Shown here: in pieces, positions 1 through 11,095 of the stretch | How the letters are laid out: each line of letters opens with the position of its first letter | Numbering within the stretch: position 1 is the first letter of the stretch | NCBI GenBank assembly: GCA_963920765.1 | Contig: OY987244.1 | Coordinates: 19,882,358 to 19,946,357 of the forward strand | Length of the DNA: 64,000 bases | Reading direction: 5' to 3' | Source of the DNA: Ulota crispa | Taxonomy: Eukaryota; Streptophyta; Bryopsida; Orthotrichales; Orthotrichaceae | Position numbers and translations under genes: made by a program | Notes under the pieces: generated by a model | The model's database searches: none | What the model was told of the DNA's origin: nothing | Seen by the model: only the letters and a program-made list of their open reading frames with translations

Positions 1-2
1 GG

Positions 3-656
3 GAATTCTGGATGCGTCTTAGTGCGCACGCTGCAAAAGAGTTATTGGTTCTTTAGGTCTTTCTCTGTGTTACTTGGCTGATTGGTTTGTTGGTGAAGAA
101 GGTAGTTGACTCTGTCAAGCGCTGTCTCTTTGAATTGTTCCTGGATTCTATTGAGTCCGGTGGGGAGCAAAATTATGATCAACACGAGGTGGATGGAGAG
201 ACAGAGCAAGACTTTTGGAGTAACCAGAGTTCAATAGACTAGATTACCTTGGTTAATGGAGTCGGTGGGACCCACGTTGAGGCCCACGTTTATCCTAAGG
301 AATCGCCAAGTGTGGATAATTTCAACTTTGGCGCATGTCCAGAATTGCTAATTCCCCCCTTCCCTGAAGGTGTTGTCATATCTAGGGTTTGGCCTTGTTT
401 GATGGATCTGCCTTCTATGGCTGTAGTGCTTCACTGGTCTTCCATGAATTTGTTGTGGAGGTGGTTTGTGCAAACGACTATAGAGTGGAACGCCTTAGAA
501 TTTGCCAGGTTGGATGCGTTAGGGTTTGGTAGACATAGTCCAGTGGTAGCGTTTGATTGCCAAATGATAAAGCAGCGGTTTTTAGAGGAAGTTGCTAATT
601 TCCGCCAATTGGTTGAGGAAGACATAGCAGAGATAGCTTTTAGGCTTAGATCATAA
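3..656 (+). pseudogene. decayed ORF, possibly F-box-like, left end outside window
   Basis: Frame 3 stays open from the window edge to a stop at 654-656 apart from two in-frame stops (about 54-56 and 240-242). The last open stretch starts near 249 and gives about 135 residues. Its pattern (PEGVVISRVWP, a Trp/Leu-rich helix, then IEWNALEFARLDALGFGR) recalls the helical core of F-box-like plant proteins, but this is a pattern impression and I do not recognise the family firmly. The Glu-rich tail ends EEDIAEIAFRLRS. It abuts the RNase H end of the copia element on the opposite strand, and no copia 3' LTR separates them. It may be a host gene remnant or a captured fragment. Confidence 0.3.
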
Positions 657-729
657 GTTTTGCCAGGTTTACTCTTCCTTCTGTAATTTTCACGCTGCTT
701 TGATAGTGCTTGACCTACTTTGAGTAAAG

Positions 730-1473
730 AATGTTTGGGATTTTGTCTAATTTGACTAACCCTAATTTGTCTCGCAATTGCTCGAAGGCTATTCGGCCCA
801 ATGGTTTTGTAAGTATGTCAGCCAGTTGATCTTTGGTTGGAATGTATGCTAGGTCAATTTTGCTTGTTTATACCTTGTCCTGTATAAAGTGATATCACAC
901 CTCTATATGTTTTGTTCTCCCGTGGTAAATAGGGTTTTTTGCAAGATTGATGCTACCTTGATTGTCCTCGTAAATTAGGGTTGGGATTTTTTGGTCACGT
1001 CCCTTGAGTTTGTCAAAAAATTGTCAAAGCCAAACTATTTCCTTTGCTCCTTCAATGAGGGCCATGTATTCTGACTCAATGGAGGATAGCGCGATAGTTG
1101 GTTGTTTCTTGCTGTTCCAGGTTATAGGTGTCTTTCCAAGCAGGAAGAGGTATCCAATGGTGGACTTCTGATTGTAGGCGTTGCCAGCCCAATTGGCATC
1201 GGTAAAGCTGAGTAGATCACTATCCCCCCCTCGACAACAATTCAGGGCGAGGTCGGGAGTGCCGCACAGGTACCGATAGATATGATTGACGGCGTGAAGG
1301 TGTGGCTCTTGGGGGGCTGTCATGAAGCAGCTTACTATGCTAACAACATAGGAGATATCAGGGCGGGTGTGGGTGGGGAAGATAAGTTTCCTATCCATCC
1401 TTTGATATTCCAGAGGTTCAGTGGCAGAAGCCTGCATGTCAGGTACTAGGTGGAGTTTTTCTTGCATTAGGGT
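730..1473 (-). pseudogene. copia RNase H domain
   Basis: The open part (1024-1467) carries the copia RNase H signatures SFTDANWAG, STIGYLFLLG and ALSSIESEYMAL followed by EIVWL. The frame continues past a stop at about 1021-1023 with IYEDNQGSINLAKNPIYHG, KHIEV, a stop, YHFIQDKV and YIPTKDQLADILTKPL, to about 730. The stops sit where Trp or Arg codons are expected, as in C-to-T decay of methylated DNA. RNase H normally removes the RNA template during reverse transcription. It is separated from the RT domain only by the 1478-2242 insertion. Confidence 0.85.
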
Positions 1474-1477
1474 ATTT

Positions 1478-2242
1478 TGGTGAATGCATGGTTGAGTGGC
1501 TCAAAAACGTGACAAACCGTAAAAAACTGCACACACTCAATTTTCAAATGCCAAAATGGTGCATTGGAAATTATCAAAAAAGAAAAAATAATCCATTGCA
1601 AAAATTTAAACTTTATTGTAACTACAACAATGTTGCTCAGTTTCTTTTTTGGCTTTTTATGGAGGTGTGGAGGACTTTTGAAAAAAGGTGAGTGTGACAT
1701 TTCTGCTATCTGCAAGTTTTTCAAGGACTTTTTAAAGATGATTTAGTTACCTAAAAGAATACAAAGGACTATGATTCTATTGGATTTCTAGGTAAAATTT
1801 TAAGAAAATATAATCTTGTTTTGTAAATGTGTATAGAATATTTGCCAAGGATCTTTTAAAGCCTTTTAAAACCTTCAATCTTACGAGTTCTTTTTCTCCT
1901 TTGTTTTTTTTGTTTTTCCAATTTTTTTGTGCAACTTGAGTATTTTTCTAAGTTCTAGAAGTGCTTCTAGTGATAAGGACTTTTTGAATAACTTTGATTG
2001 ATTTAAGTCTAAGCCCTAGAACACAGCTTGCAGTGGATAATTTCAAAAAGAACAACTCCGGAGATATCAAACCGTTGGATTGAGTTTATAAGTCCATTGT
2101 AGACATGAAGAGGCCAGTTAGCCGCCATGACACTTGATGCAATTACAAACTAACAATTGAATCAAAATCCTTAAACCCACTTAAGGGACTCTGAAGATAG
2201 GGACTTTTGCCAAAATTGAGCCACTCAACCTTGCATTCACCC
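1478..2242. mobile_element. 765-bp TIR element inserted at the copia RT/RNase H junction
   Basis: The ends are inverted repeats of about 26 bp that start GGTGAATGCA and continue GGTTGAGTGGCTCAA (left near 1479-1504, right near 2216-2241). ATTT occurs at 1474-1477 and again at 2243-2246. Removing the element plus one ATTT restores an uninterrupted copia reading frame between the RT ORF and the RNase H ORF, which fixes the boundaries. There is no transposase ORF; the interior is AT-rich with ORFs of 85 codons or fewer. This is a MITE-class non-autonomous DNA transposon. The superfamily is not assigned. Confidence 0.8.
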
Positions 2243-2246
2243 ATTT

Positions 2247-2408
2247 GTCGGTTGGCACTCTGAGAGTCCAAATTCTTCTAGCATTGACTGAATGTAGTGT
2301 TGTTGGGTGACTACTATCCTAGTAGGAAGGAAGTGGAATTCAAATCCGAGAGAATGAGAGAGCAAGTCCAAGTTAGACATCTCAAATTTAGTCTGGATAT
2401 TGGCCCTA
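2247..2408 (-). pseudogene. copia reverse transcriptase, C-terminal part
   Basis: On the minus strand this reads IRANIQTKFEMSN, then LLSHSLGFEFHF, the QQHYIQSMLEEFGLSECQP thumb-region motif and the approach to RNase H. It matches the copia stretch after the YVDD box. It continues directly from the RT part at 6401-6990 once the 2414-6400 insertion is removed. Confidence 0.8.
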
Positions 2409-2413
2409 ATAAG

Positions 2414-5400
2414 TGTAAGTCCCAGATTCAGCACCAGAAGTCCTAAATTTCTTTCTTGTTTTACTTAGCTTTGAAATTACATCCATATAAGTGGAATAGC
2501 CATTTATGTTGATTTAGATCAATTAGACCAAATGGTTAGCAGTACGCTATTTACTCTACTCCATTTGGTAGGTCATTAGGAGTGATTTAGTGAGATTTAG
2601 TAGGTTTTAGTCAGTTTGAGTGACAAGGTTACTAGGGGCTTGGGATCCCCTCCAAAAGTCCCCACTAACCTAATTAGAAAGGGTTAGTTTAGGAGTAAAC
2701 TAGCCATGCCATGGCCAAGGGTCACATCACCTAGTTTAAGTCACATTATCAGTTGGTGCATCTATACCTAAGGTTCCCAAGACCTTCCGCTTTTCAGAGA
2801 GCGTGATTCCAAGCAGTTAACTCTACTAGGCTATCGGTCGACCCTGGTCAAAGGAGGTTGCAAAATGGCAGTAAAATGCCACCAAAATTCATGGAAGAGT
2901 TTCTCAAGGATTTATGAAGATCCTCCAAGTTTCAAGTTGTTTTGATAGTGGCAAAACCTCGAACGGCAACATCCATTCAGTTTCAAGAAGGCGCACGACG
3001 TCCAATTTCAAGATTGTATCTATTTGGAGTCTAATTGACAGAAGCAAAGAGTGTTTCCTAGCTCCTCCAACAACGTTAGAAGACCTCGGGAAGTCAATTT
3101 CTCATTCTTGGAATGAATTCCCAATTCTAGATTTTTCATCCATCCACCCCTAACCCTTCATTCAAGATTCCCGACACCCTGTAGCTTGGAATTGGAAGTG
3201 TGAATAACTAAAATCTACTATTTTGGGTCCAAGGAATCCAATGTCATTGTTTTTTTGTTGTTTAGAGCCACGCTCCAAAAGTTATGGCAAATTCATCTAG
3301 ATTTCATCCATTTTTGGTTTTTCTTAGATTTTAGGTACATTTCAAAGGATCTATGGATCTCCTAGATAGAGGGCCGAGGTGGACCCCCCTCAAAAGTATA
3401 AAGGGAGGCCCACCTCCTCCCAAAAACACTCCTTGGCCACTTATCACTTGTCATCACTCTTTACTTGTCAACGGTCACCTTGGTCCTTCCCTTGCGGTCC
3501 CAATTTGTGGGACTCTTCCCCCTTTCCTTGTGTATTAGAGTTCTTTGTGAGGAGAGAGAGTGTTGGTCTATTAGAAGGGGAAGGCCCGTAGTGATCCCCT
3601 AGCGTTTTTGGTTTTACTAACCCCTAGGAAGTTGAATTATGATTGGTGAGGCCGCTTTTCCATACTTCTTAGAAGTCCTAGTGCTCCCTTAGTCCCCATT
3701 TAGAGTGTTAGCTTACTAGAACCTTACCAGAACTTTGTCCCCACCACATCATCACATCGCAAGCCCTTCTAGCAGTTCTTAAGGAATCTTGACAACTTAG
3801 CCTTATTGGGCCAGCTCTCTCAATTCCCTTAGCAACTCTCTGAAAAGTCACCCGGCTTAGAAATTATCTCCGTTGAGGCCTCGCCTTGCCTCTAGAGTCT
3901 CTTGGCTAGTGACAATTGGAGCATACTCGGCCCCCGTGTTTCTTTTGAATTCACTAGCTGCTACTCTCTTGAACCTACCAGTTGTCCCTCTCTTGAGCTT
4001 ACCAGCTACTGCCCCTCTTGAGAGCTCTTGAGTCTACCAGTTGCTGCCTCTCTCTTGAGATCACATTTGGCTCCCTTGTTTCGCTCAAATTTACCAATTG
4101 CCCTCTCTCTTGAGCCTACCAACTACCCCTCTCTCTTGAGTCTACCCTGCTGCCTCTTTCTTGAGATTACATTCAGTCCCCTTCTCTCTCGAGTCTACCC
4201 AACTGCCCCTCTCTCTTGAAATCACGTTCGGCCCTTTTGTTTCTCTCGAACTCACTAATTGCCCTTCTCTCTTGAGTCTACCCTGCTGCCCCTCTCTTGA
4301 GATCACATCCGGTCCCCTTCTCTCTCAAGTCTACCTAGTTGCCCCTTTCTCTCAAGTCTACCTTGTTGCCCCTCTCCTGATATCACATCCGGTCTCCTTC
4401 TCTCTCGAGTGTACCTAGCTGCCCCTCTCTCTTGAGTCTACCTTGCTGCCCCTCTCCTAATATCACATCCGGTCTCCTTTTCTCTCGAGTGTACCCAGCT
4501 GCCCCTCTCTCTTGAGTCTACCCTGCTGCCCCTCTCCTGAGATCACATCTGGTTCCCCTTCTCTCTCAAGTCTATCCAGCCGTCCTCTCTCTTGAGTCTA
4601 CTTAAGCTGCCTCTCTCTCTCTTGAGATCATATTTGGCCCTTTGTTTCTCTCAAATTCACTAGCCGCTACTCTCTCGAGCCTACCAATTGTCTCTCTCTC
4701 GAGTCTACCTGCTGGCCCTTTCTCTGAGATCACATTTGCCCTTTGTTTCTCTCAAATTCACTGGCTGCTGCCCCTCTCTCTAGTCAACCCAAATTGCTCC
4801 TCTTTTGAGTCTACCCAGCTGCCCCTCTACTAAGATCACATTCAGCCCTCTTATCTCTCAAGTCTACCCAGCTGCCTTCTCCTGAGATCACATTCGGCCC
4901 TTTGCTTCTCTCAAATTCACCAGCTGCTGCTCTCTCAAGCCTACCAGTTGCTACCCCTCTCAAGATCACATTTTGGTCCCTTCTCTCTTAAAAGTCTACC
5001 CTGTCTCTCTCTCGAGTCTACCTTGCTACCCTCTCTTGAGATCACATTTGGTCCCTTCTCTCTTGGGTCTACCTTGTCTCTCTCTCAAGTCTACCCAGCT
5101 ACCTTCTCTTGAGATCACATTCAACCCTTGTCACTCTCAAAGCCTAACCCTGTCTCTCTCTTGAGTTTGCTCAGCTACCCCTCTCTCGAGAGCTTTCAAA
5201 TCTACCAGCTGCTGCCCCTTGGGTTCCCTTCTCGCTCGAGTCTACCAACTGTCCTCTCTTGAGACTTCACTCAAATCCCTGTTCTCTCTTGAATTCACCA
5301 ACGCCCTTGTCTCTCTCAAATTTGCCAACGTTGCTCTCTTGAGATCACCTTCGGCCCTTGTCTCTCTCGAGTTCACTAGCGCTGCTTCCTCGAAGATCAC

Positions 5401-6400
5401 ATTTGAGCCCTGTCTCCCTCAAATTCACTAACTGCAGTCCATCCAACAATTCATCCAGCAGTTCATCCACGATATTTCATCCATGGCCCTCAGCCAGCCA
5501 TCCATCCACAGCTTCTATCCAGCAATTTTTCATCTGGCAATTTTCATCCACAGTAGTCATCCAACAGTTTTCATCCACGGCTCTCCCTCCAAAGCTTCAA
5601 AGCCTGCAGCTTCAATTGGCCTTGGGTTTGGCTCTCAAGGCTAAAATTTGGGGAAATTAGGATAACTAAGAAGGAAGGGGTTAGAGCATTAAGAGCTCAA
5701 CCACTTATTTGTCCTTCAAGTATCTCACATGGCCATGTGCTAAGATTGCATTTGCGTTGTTTGTGCTAGGCTTTACCATAAGAAATTTTTTAGGAGGTCT
5801 CCCTTTGCATCATAGGCCCCACTTAGAAGTGCGTACCCGTCATACTTAGCCCACTAACAAGACAAAGGTCACTTGGCATCATCTTATACACTATTTGGGT
5901 CACCACAAAAGGGTATAAGGATCTCCAAGCTTCTTTCTAGGCGTACTCCTGACGTTGTGATTATTTGTCACAATTACGGCAGGAAAGCCGAGCCACTAGC
6001 GAGTTTTACCCCTCCTAGTCTAGTGGTACGTTGCGATTATTTGTCCCTAGAATAGAGTATTATACATTAACCCAGCACCACCAAACCACAAAAGGATGGA
6101 GGCCATTCACAACCAAAACATCGGGTATGTAAACCTCCATGACAAGGTATGATCACTTATTTAGCCATTTCAATTACCCATGAAATCCAACGTGTGAAAC
6201 ATTAGAAACAGATTGTCCTCTTTTTTGCTCATCATTGTATGTTGTAGGCTTTTTAGTAAAGATCCATTGCTTAGAAGGCATCTTTAGTTGGAAATCTACA
6301 ACTAAACCCACCCTCTTGCTGTTATAGTTCATTTTCCAGTTTTGTTAGAATCCAGTTATGCTTGCGCTTACTTCTCAAGGGGGAGGTTTGAGCACTTACA
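2414..6400. mobile_element. 3987-bp TG...CA element, probable solo LTR (copy 1)
   Basis: It begins TGTAAGTCCCAG and ends GAGCACTTACA, so the tips are inverted TGTAAGT/ACTTACA. It is flanked by a perfect 5-bp duplication ATAAG (2409-2413 and 6401-6405). Cutting it out rejoins the copia RT frame. It shows no coding domains and no second internal copy of its own ends, so a solo LTR of a long-LTR retrotransposon fits best. A LARD-type non-autonomous element is the alternative. Copy 2 lies at 11726-14886; the two share their first about 1.2 kb and last about 500 bp, and differ in the middle. ORFs in it such as 2914-3153 have a counterpart in copy 2 (12225-12464) but no recognisable domain. Confidence 0.75.
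3930..5440. repeat. CT-rich minisatellite, about 80-bp period
   Basis: This is a diverged tandem array inside solo LTR copy 1. Units carry TCTCTTGAGTCTACC and GATCACATCCGG-like blocks. The ATCACATCC block recurs at about 4221, 4301, 4381, 4461 and 4541, an exact 80-bp step, while the outer parts of the array are more degenerate. The ORFs seen across it (for example 4161-4418 and 5358-5660) are products of the repeat and not genes. Confidence 0.85.
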
Positions 6401-6990
6401 ATAAGCGCAATATGGGCCTCGTCATCCCCTGTGTGATACACATCATCAACATAGAGAATAAGAAGTGTCAATTTGCCCTCTTTGTTGGTGTAGTAAAGGT
6501 TGTAGTCAACATTTGATTTGAGAAGTCTTTGGCCCAGCAAATAGCCATTGACTTTCTTATACCAAGCCCTAGGCGCTTGTTTTAGCCCATAAAGTGCCTT
6601 GTTCAGTTTGTAGGCTTAACCAGGTGGAATGGAAGCGTCAGTGAATCCAGGAGGCAACGTCACGTATATTTCTTCGTCAATTGTACCGTTTAAAAAAGTG
6701 GTCTTGACATCAAGATGGAAGATATGCCAGCCATGAAGTCTTGCAAGCGCCACGATGCTCCAAAGTGTATTCTATTTGACAATAGGGGCAAAGGTCTCGG
6801 TATAATCTGTTCCTTCTTTCTGCTTGAATCCCTGTACAACTAATCGGGCTTTGAGTTTTCTAAGTTTCCTGTCAGTGTTGGCTTTTATCCTATAAATCCA
6901 CTTGGTTTGAATTGCTTTTTTGTGTGGTGGCAAGGGAGCCAAGGTCCAAGTGTTGTTCTTGTATATGGATGACATTTTGCTTTTCATAGC
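6401..6990 (-). pseudogene. copia reverse transcriptase, N-terminal and palm part
   Basis: On the minus strand: KWIYRIKANTD, ARLVVQGFKQKEGTDYTETF, HLDVKTTFLNGTIDEEIYV, LNKALYGLKQAPRAWY, then the catalytic YVDD box (about 6440-6454) followed by HTGDD. It is interrupted by stops near 6772 and 6616, and by a stop at 6994-6996 just before it. The YVDD aspartates are retained but the frame is broken. Confidence 0.85.
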
Positions 6991-6996
6991 CTTGAT

Positions 6997-7401
6997 TTAG
7001 CGAGGGTCTTTGAGAGCCTCTTGAAGGTATTGGGGTAGAGTAAGTCTGATGGGCAATGATCCAAAGTCAGCGATATGGAGTTGGAAGTTATCCAAATGGG
7101 ATGGGATTTTGCAGATCTGCCCACTTCTAGTCATCCAAACTTGGGTTTGGTCTTGATTAAGCGTCTGTGGATGGTGAATGGGAGGTGGGAGCACCTCCTA
7201 ATCAGATGGTTCAGATTGTTTGGGAATAAGATTGGGAGTCAGGACTAGAGTGGATGATAGAACTCTAATTACGGAATTGGGAGTTCTTGTTTTGAAGTGT
7301 GGATCAACAACTTCAAGAGGAGTATTGGGTGTATCAGTAACCAAGGCAAGGAAAAGCATTACCGACAGTGTGAGTGCCGAAATGGCATTGCTACCGGTTT
7401 C
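6997..7401 (-). pseudogene. copia integrase-to-RT linker region
   Basis: The frame continuing into RT reads PQTLNQDQTQVWMTRSGQI and ends LPQYLQEALKDPR, then a stop at the place where copia proteins usually have Trp before the conserved AMKxKM. Further right the linker continues with Ser/Thr/Pro-rich sequence. It ends at the foreign block that starts near 7402. Confidence 0.6.
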
Positions 7402-7494
7402 CTGATGGAGATATCTCCATCATGTAGATACTCGTTATATATTTATGTTTGTGTTGATTTCAAAAAATCAACGGTTGAGACAAAAGGGGTGGTC

Positions 7495-7750
7495 GTGGCA
7501 AGGACCACAGTTTGGTGACAGTGCAGCAGCCATAAATTCCAGTGCGCTACGCCGTCTTGTCACATGCACAGCTCAGGGGGGTAGGTAGCGGGTTGGCTGG
7601 GCCAATTTCCTGCCTCACTAGCTGCCAAGCAGTGAGCCGCCATCACTGCTCAACGAGTCCAATGGGATTCGAACCCGGACCGGCGGGCGACCAGAGACGA
7701 CCGCTTCTCCAGCCAACCAAGTCCACGACTTGGCGACTGAAGACAAGCGT
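7495..7750 (-). mobile_element. tRNA-derived SINE candidate
   Basis: The minus strand carries GGTTCGAATCC (7665-7675), an exact Pol III B box as found in tRNA T-arms. About 35 bp upstream is an A-box-like TGGCTGGAGAAGCGG (7701-7715). The head is GC-rich and about 90 bp long; it is followed by a body that ends in AT-rich DNA toward 7495. A true tRNA gene is unlikely because acceptor, D and anticodon arms cannot be formed. Confidence 0.55.
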
Positions 7751-8997
7751 TTAACGCTATTATATGCTTGCAAGGGCACATGGCCACTTTACGATGGTGT
7801 TTATTTTGTAATTTAATCATTTTCATATGTTTCTCTAAATGTTTTGGAGGCTCATATATTTTGCCTTTGTTTCAATAAAAATACTAAGAGTTTAAAAGTC
7901 AATAGGAAAGGTGTGAAAGGAAAAAGGGTTTGGCATCTATAGTGGGGTTATGATAGAAAAGGGCATGGGCTGATGTGCCCCACCTCCCTACTTTAGATAA
8001 GGTCGAAATTATGGAGGAAAGATCCCTTAGTTGTTGGAAGTTAGTATATGAGTGTTGATGAGAAGAAGGAGGAAAAACCTAAAACTTTGATGAGAGAGAT
8101 TTTTTTGTGTATACATGATTTTGAATTGAAATTTGAGGAGGTTGTTTCTTGTGTGATTACCTTTTCAAAATGAGTTTGCAAGTTTGGTTTGGAGTTGTGA
8201 TGCAAAAGTTATGAGTGCTTAAAATTTGGAGTCAAAAAGCCAAACTATGAAGAAAGGCTGAGATTTCGACAAGCCATAACTTATGATCTGTATGTCATTT
8301 TGCAACAAAATTTGAAGGGAGTGTTTATCTTAGTCTTGACTTTCTAGAAAATCCTTAAACTTGAGATTTGAAGCTTGAACAAGAAAGTTATGAAGGTGTG
8401 AAGGTTTGGAGGTGGCTGTTCTTTTGTTATGAGAAGGCCAAAATTTTGAAGAGCTACAACTTTTGAACAGTATGAAATTTTCTTTTCAAATTTTTAGAAG
8501 TGATAGTTTGTTGTCATAGCTTTTCAAATTGTCTTTAATCATTTCATTTTGAGTTTTATTGAAAAAGTTATAGTGGGTAGAAGTTGGGGGTTTGGGTGCT
8601 ATCTAAAGAGTTGAGACCCACGCTTTGATTGACTAGAGCTTTTGGACAAAGTTTTAGTTTGAAGTGAAAATTTTATAGATTGTAGCCAGTGATATCATCT
8701 TTTTAAATTGATATCAAGTTTCTATGGATGACATATAGAACAAAAGTTATAGAGGTTTATAAAAACAGTGTTTAGTTTGTAAGGAGGAAGAAGAGCCTCT
8801 ACTTTGAACCCGCATAACTTTTAGACAGTAGCTTAGATTGAGTTGAAATTTTGAGGAATGTTAGAAGGTTAAAAGAACTTTTCAAATTGTTATTATACTT
8901 AGCATTTGGATCCTTGAGCCTTCTGTGGCACTAGATAGAAAGTCGCAGCTTTTCTAGGACCTGTTATTTGTGACTTTTCTCATTGTTTTTATTAAAA

Positions 8998-9066
8998 CAT
9001 GAAGACTTGAAGACATGAAGACTTGAAGACATGAAGACTTGAAGATCTGAAGATATGAAGATTTCA
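8998..9066. repeat. 16-bp minisatellite
   Basis: About four tandem copies of GAAGACTTGAAGACAT with small changes. It makes a short Ser/Leu-rich ORF on the minus strand (8954-9151) that is not a gene. Confidence 0.9.
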
Positions 9067-9589
9067 AGAGGAATGTTTTGGGTTTATTTTTTATGTATGT
9101 GTAGGATGTGGCTTTGTTATTCCTACCCAGCTTTGGAGGCTCGTTTGTCAATTTATTTCCATTTTGTTTTGTAAACTTTATTGCGAGCAGTTTGAATTAA
9201 ACCAAACTTAACCCCATTTATTGTCGTGGTGACGAAGTGGAATTGATCACCCACATGGTCGAGACTTGCTCTGTTCTCACGATTTGGAGTATTTGCCAGC
9301 AGATCTTGAATTTGATTTTAGGATCCCGTCATACGGACGGCAGCTCGTGTCTGCTGTCCCGATCTACCCGTCCTGTATCCAGTGGGCTCTTATCCCTACC
9401 TTGACCCTTATACCCTTAGAGCCAGCCACATGATAGGCCAACGAAAAACTGAAGACTGAAGATTTGAAGAGAAGATCAAGATTGACGACAATTTTAGTCG
9501 GCAACGCACGATCGCAGCAAGACACCCTGCATGTTCCCAAGGCGCGCTCCTCTCAACCCGACACCGGGCAATTCGGAATTTATGCATAG

Positions 9590-10498
9590 CGGCCAGTTTA
9601 TGGGTTCTGGGTTACTGGACTGAGGTATGAATATTGATTCAAGGATATTTGGGAAGTGATCACTTGGAGCAGCTATGGGGTGTTTGAATGGATAGTATTC
9701 TTTGTCAAAGCTAACATCCTTAGAGACAAGGATTTTTCTAGTTAAGGGATAAAAGTTTCTGAACCCGGTGGAATCTTTGTCATAGCCTATAAATATGCAT
9801 TCAATGGCTCTAGGTGACTATTTTTTTCGAGACGGTGTGTTATCAACCACAAATGTTCAATAGCCAAAAACTCAAAGGTGTGCAACTGAGGGGACCGTAC
9901 CTGATAATTTTTCATAAGGTGAGGTGCCTTGGTTTGCCTTTGTCGCAGTCTGGTTGATCAGATAATTTGAGGTGTGAATTACCTCTGGCCAGAGGTTGGT
10001 GGAGAGATCACACGCGTATGCCGGACTTTGTGTTTTTTCTAGCAAGCTCCAGTTCTTGCGCTCAGCCACAACATTTTGGTGTGGCGTATACGGTTGTGTG
10101 AATTGGCGGAAGATTCTGTTGGTTTCACAGTATGTCACAAAATCCTTGGAGGTATATTTACTGCCATTGTCTGACATAATGCCTTTAATCTTTTGGTTGC
10201 TCTAGAGTTCTATCATAATCCAAAATTGGCAAAAATATTTGAAGGATTTTGCTCTTGTGTTTGAGAAAATATACCCAAGTGAACCTGCTATAGTTGTCTG
10301 TGAATGTAAGAATATAGCGAGAATCAGGTTGAGAGGGTGTCCCGAGTGGTCCACAAAGATTGGAATGTATGAGGGAGAGCGGGGACCTGATAATAGATTG
10401 ACAGCTCCAAGTGCTACTGGAGGTTGTAAGTGCGGAGTGATGAATGCCAGGATCTTGAGCTCCAGAATGGTGGTGGTCAGGGTTTTGAGGGGCATGAT
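9590..10498 (-). pseudogene. copia integrase
   Basis: The catalytic core reads IHSNLCGPL, YILTFTDNYSRFTWVYFLK, then SDNGSKYTSKDF and YTPHQNVVAERKN, covering the three DDE positions. The first Asp is replaced by Asn (codon at 10359-10361), so the enzyme would be inactive. The C-terminal part (RAIECIFIGYDK, RNFYPLTRKILVSKDVSFD) is readable to about 9590 in another frame. Plus-strand ORFs here (9996-10205, 10239-10568) are antisense shadows. Confidence 0.85.
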
Positions 10499-10539
10499 GC
10501 CAAGGGACTTGGGTTTGACTTTGCTTACCTACTTGACAA

Positions 10540-10830
10540 GCGACACAGGTGTGAGGCTTGGGATCTAAAGGAGGTAGACAAGTGACTTTAGAATGTCTAG
10601 ACATGTATGCTATTGTTCTGTAGTTAGCATGTCCTAAGCGTTGGTGCCAAAGGTACGTGGACCAGGTTTTTTTGTTAACCTCAACACTATTGACAGTCCC
10701 AATGGGTGGGTAAAACCTATACAAACCATTTGCTTTGTTCCAAGATCCTTGTGCCATGAACTGACTGTTCTGAGGTAATTTAAAATTCTAGAGAATGAGG
10801 ACCTGATCTTTATTGAACAAGACATGGGAT
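10540..10830 (-). pseudogene. copia GAG-pre-integrase zinc-binding domain
   Basis: On the minus strand, LWHQRLGHANYRTIAYMSRH followed by HTCVACQVGKQ gives the H-x3-H ... C-x2-C zinc-binding pattern at the start of copia integrases. Upstream the same frame reads SHVLFNKDQVLIL, a stop, and NSQFMAQGSWNKANGLYRF. Confidence 0.8.
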
Positions 10831-10859
10831 GTTTTGGAACTGTTAGTAATTAAACCTAT

Positions 10860-11095
10860 GGAAAGAAGGTTCTTGGTTATACCCGGTGCATACAAAATGT
10901 CAAAGATGTTTATTGATCCAAAATTGATCACAATGTCGGCTTTGCCTATACCAACAACTGCCAGCGACTCCCCCTTGCAGTGCTAACACGGGAGCAACTA
11001 TCAGCTATAATATCTCAATTAGAAGCTGGGGTCCCCGTTACATGCTTAGAGGCACCATTGTCTAGATACCAATCTTGAGATGGACCTATCACAAT
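10860..11095 (-). pseudogene. copia aspartic protease
   Basis: On the minus strand, DWYLDNGASKHVTG marks the active site. The canonical D-S/T-G-A is changed to D-N-G-A, which removes the usual Ser/Thr. The later conserved part, IFDILYAPGITKNLLSIG, is present. A stop follows TPASN and a frameshift lies between the two parts. Confidence 0.75.

Larger units (their letters stand above)
7402..9585. mobile_element. foreign block inserted between copia integrase and RT
   Basis: Copia homology stops near 7402 and resumes near 9585. The block starts with a 20-bp perfect palindrome, TGATGGAGATATCTCCATCA (7403-7422). It holds the SINE candidate, AT-rich non-coding DNA and the minisatellite at 8998-9066, and it ends in GC-richer DNA. 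I could not find a convincing target duplication (TTTCC before 7403, GTTCC near 9532). Solo LTR is possible but unproven, and more than one insertion may be involved. Confidence 0.5.

Noticed and set aside
2914..3153. 79-codon ORF with a counterpart at 12225-12464
   Set aside because: The similarity comes from both lying in copies of the same LTR. No domain, and substitutions do not look constrained by eye.
3930..5440. CRISPR-like array or coding repeats
   Set aside because: The whole 80-bp unit varies without constant-repeat/variable-spacer structure, and the context is a plant LTR. The ORFs follow the tandem period.
7655..7715. tRNA gene on the minus strand
   Set aside because: The T-arm/B-box is perfect, but acceptor, D and anticodon arms do not form at the right spacing. 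A SINE head fits better.
10239..10568. 109-codon plus-strand ORF
   Set aside because: Antisense to the clearly recognisable copia integrase and GAG-pre-integrase.
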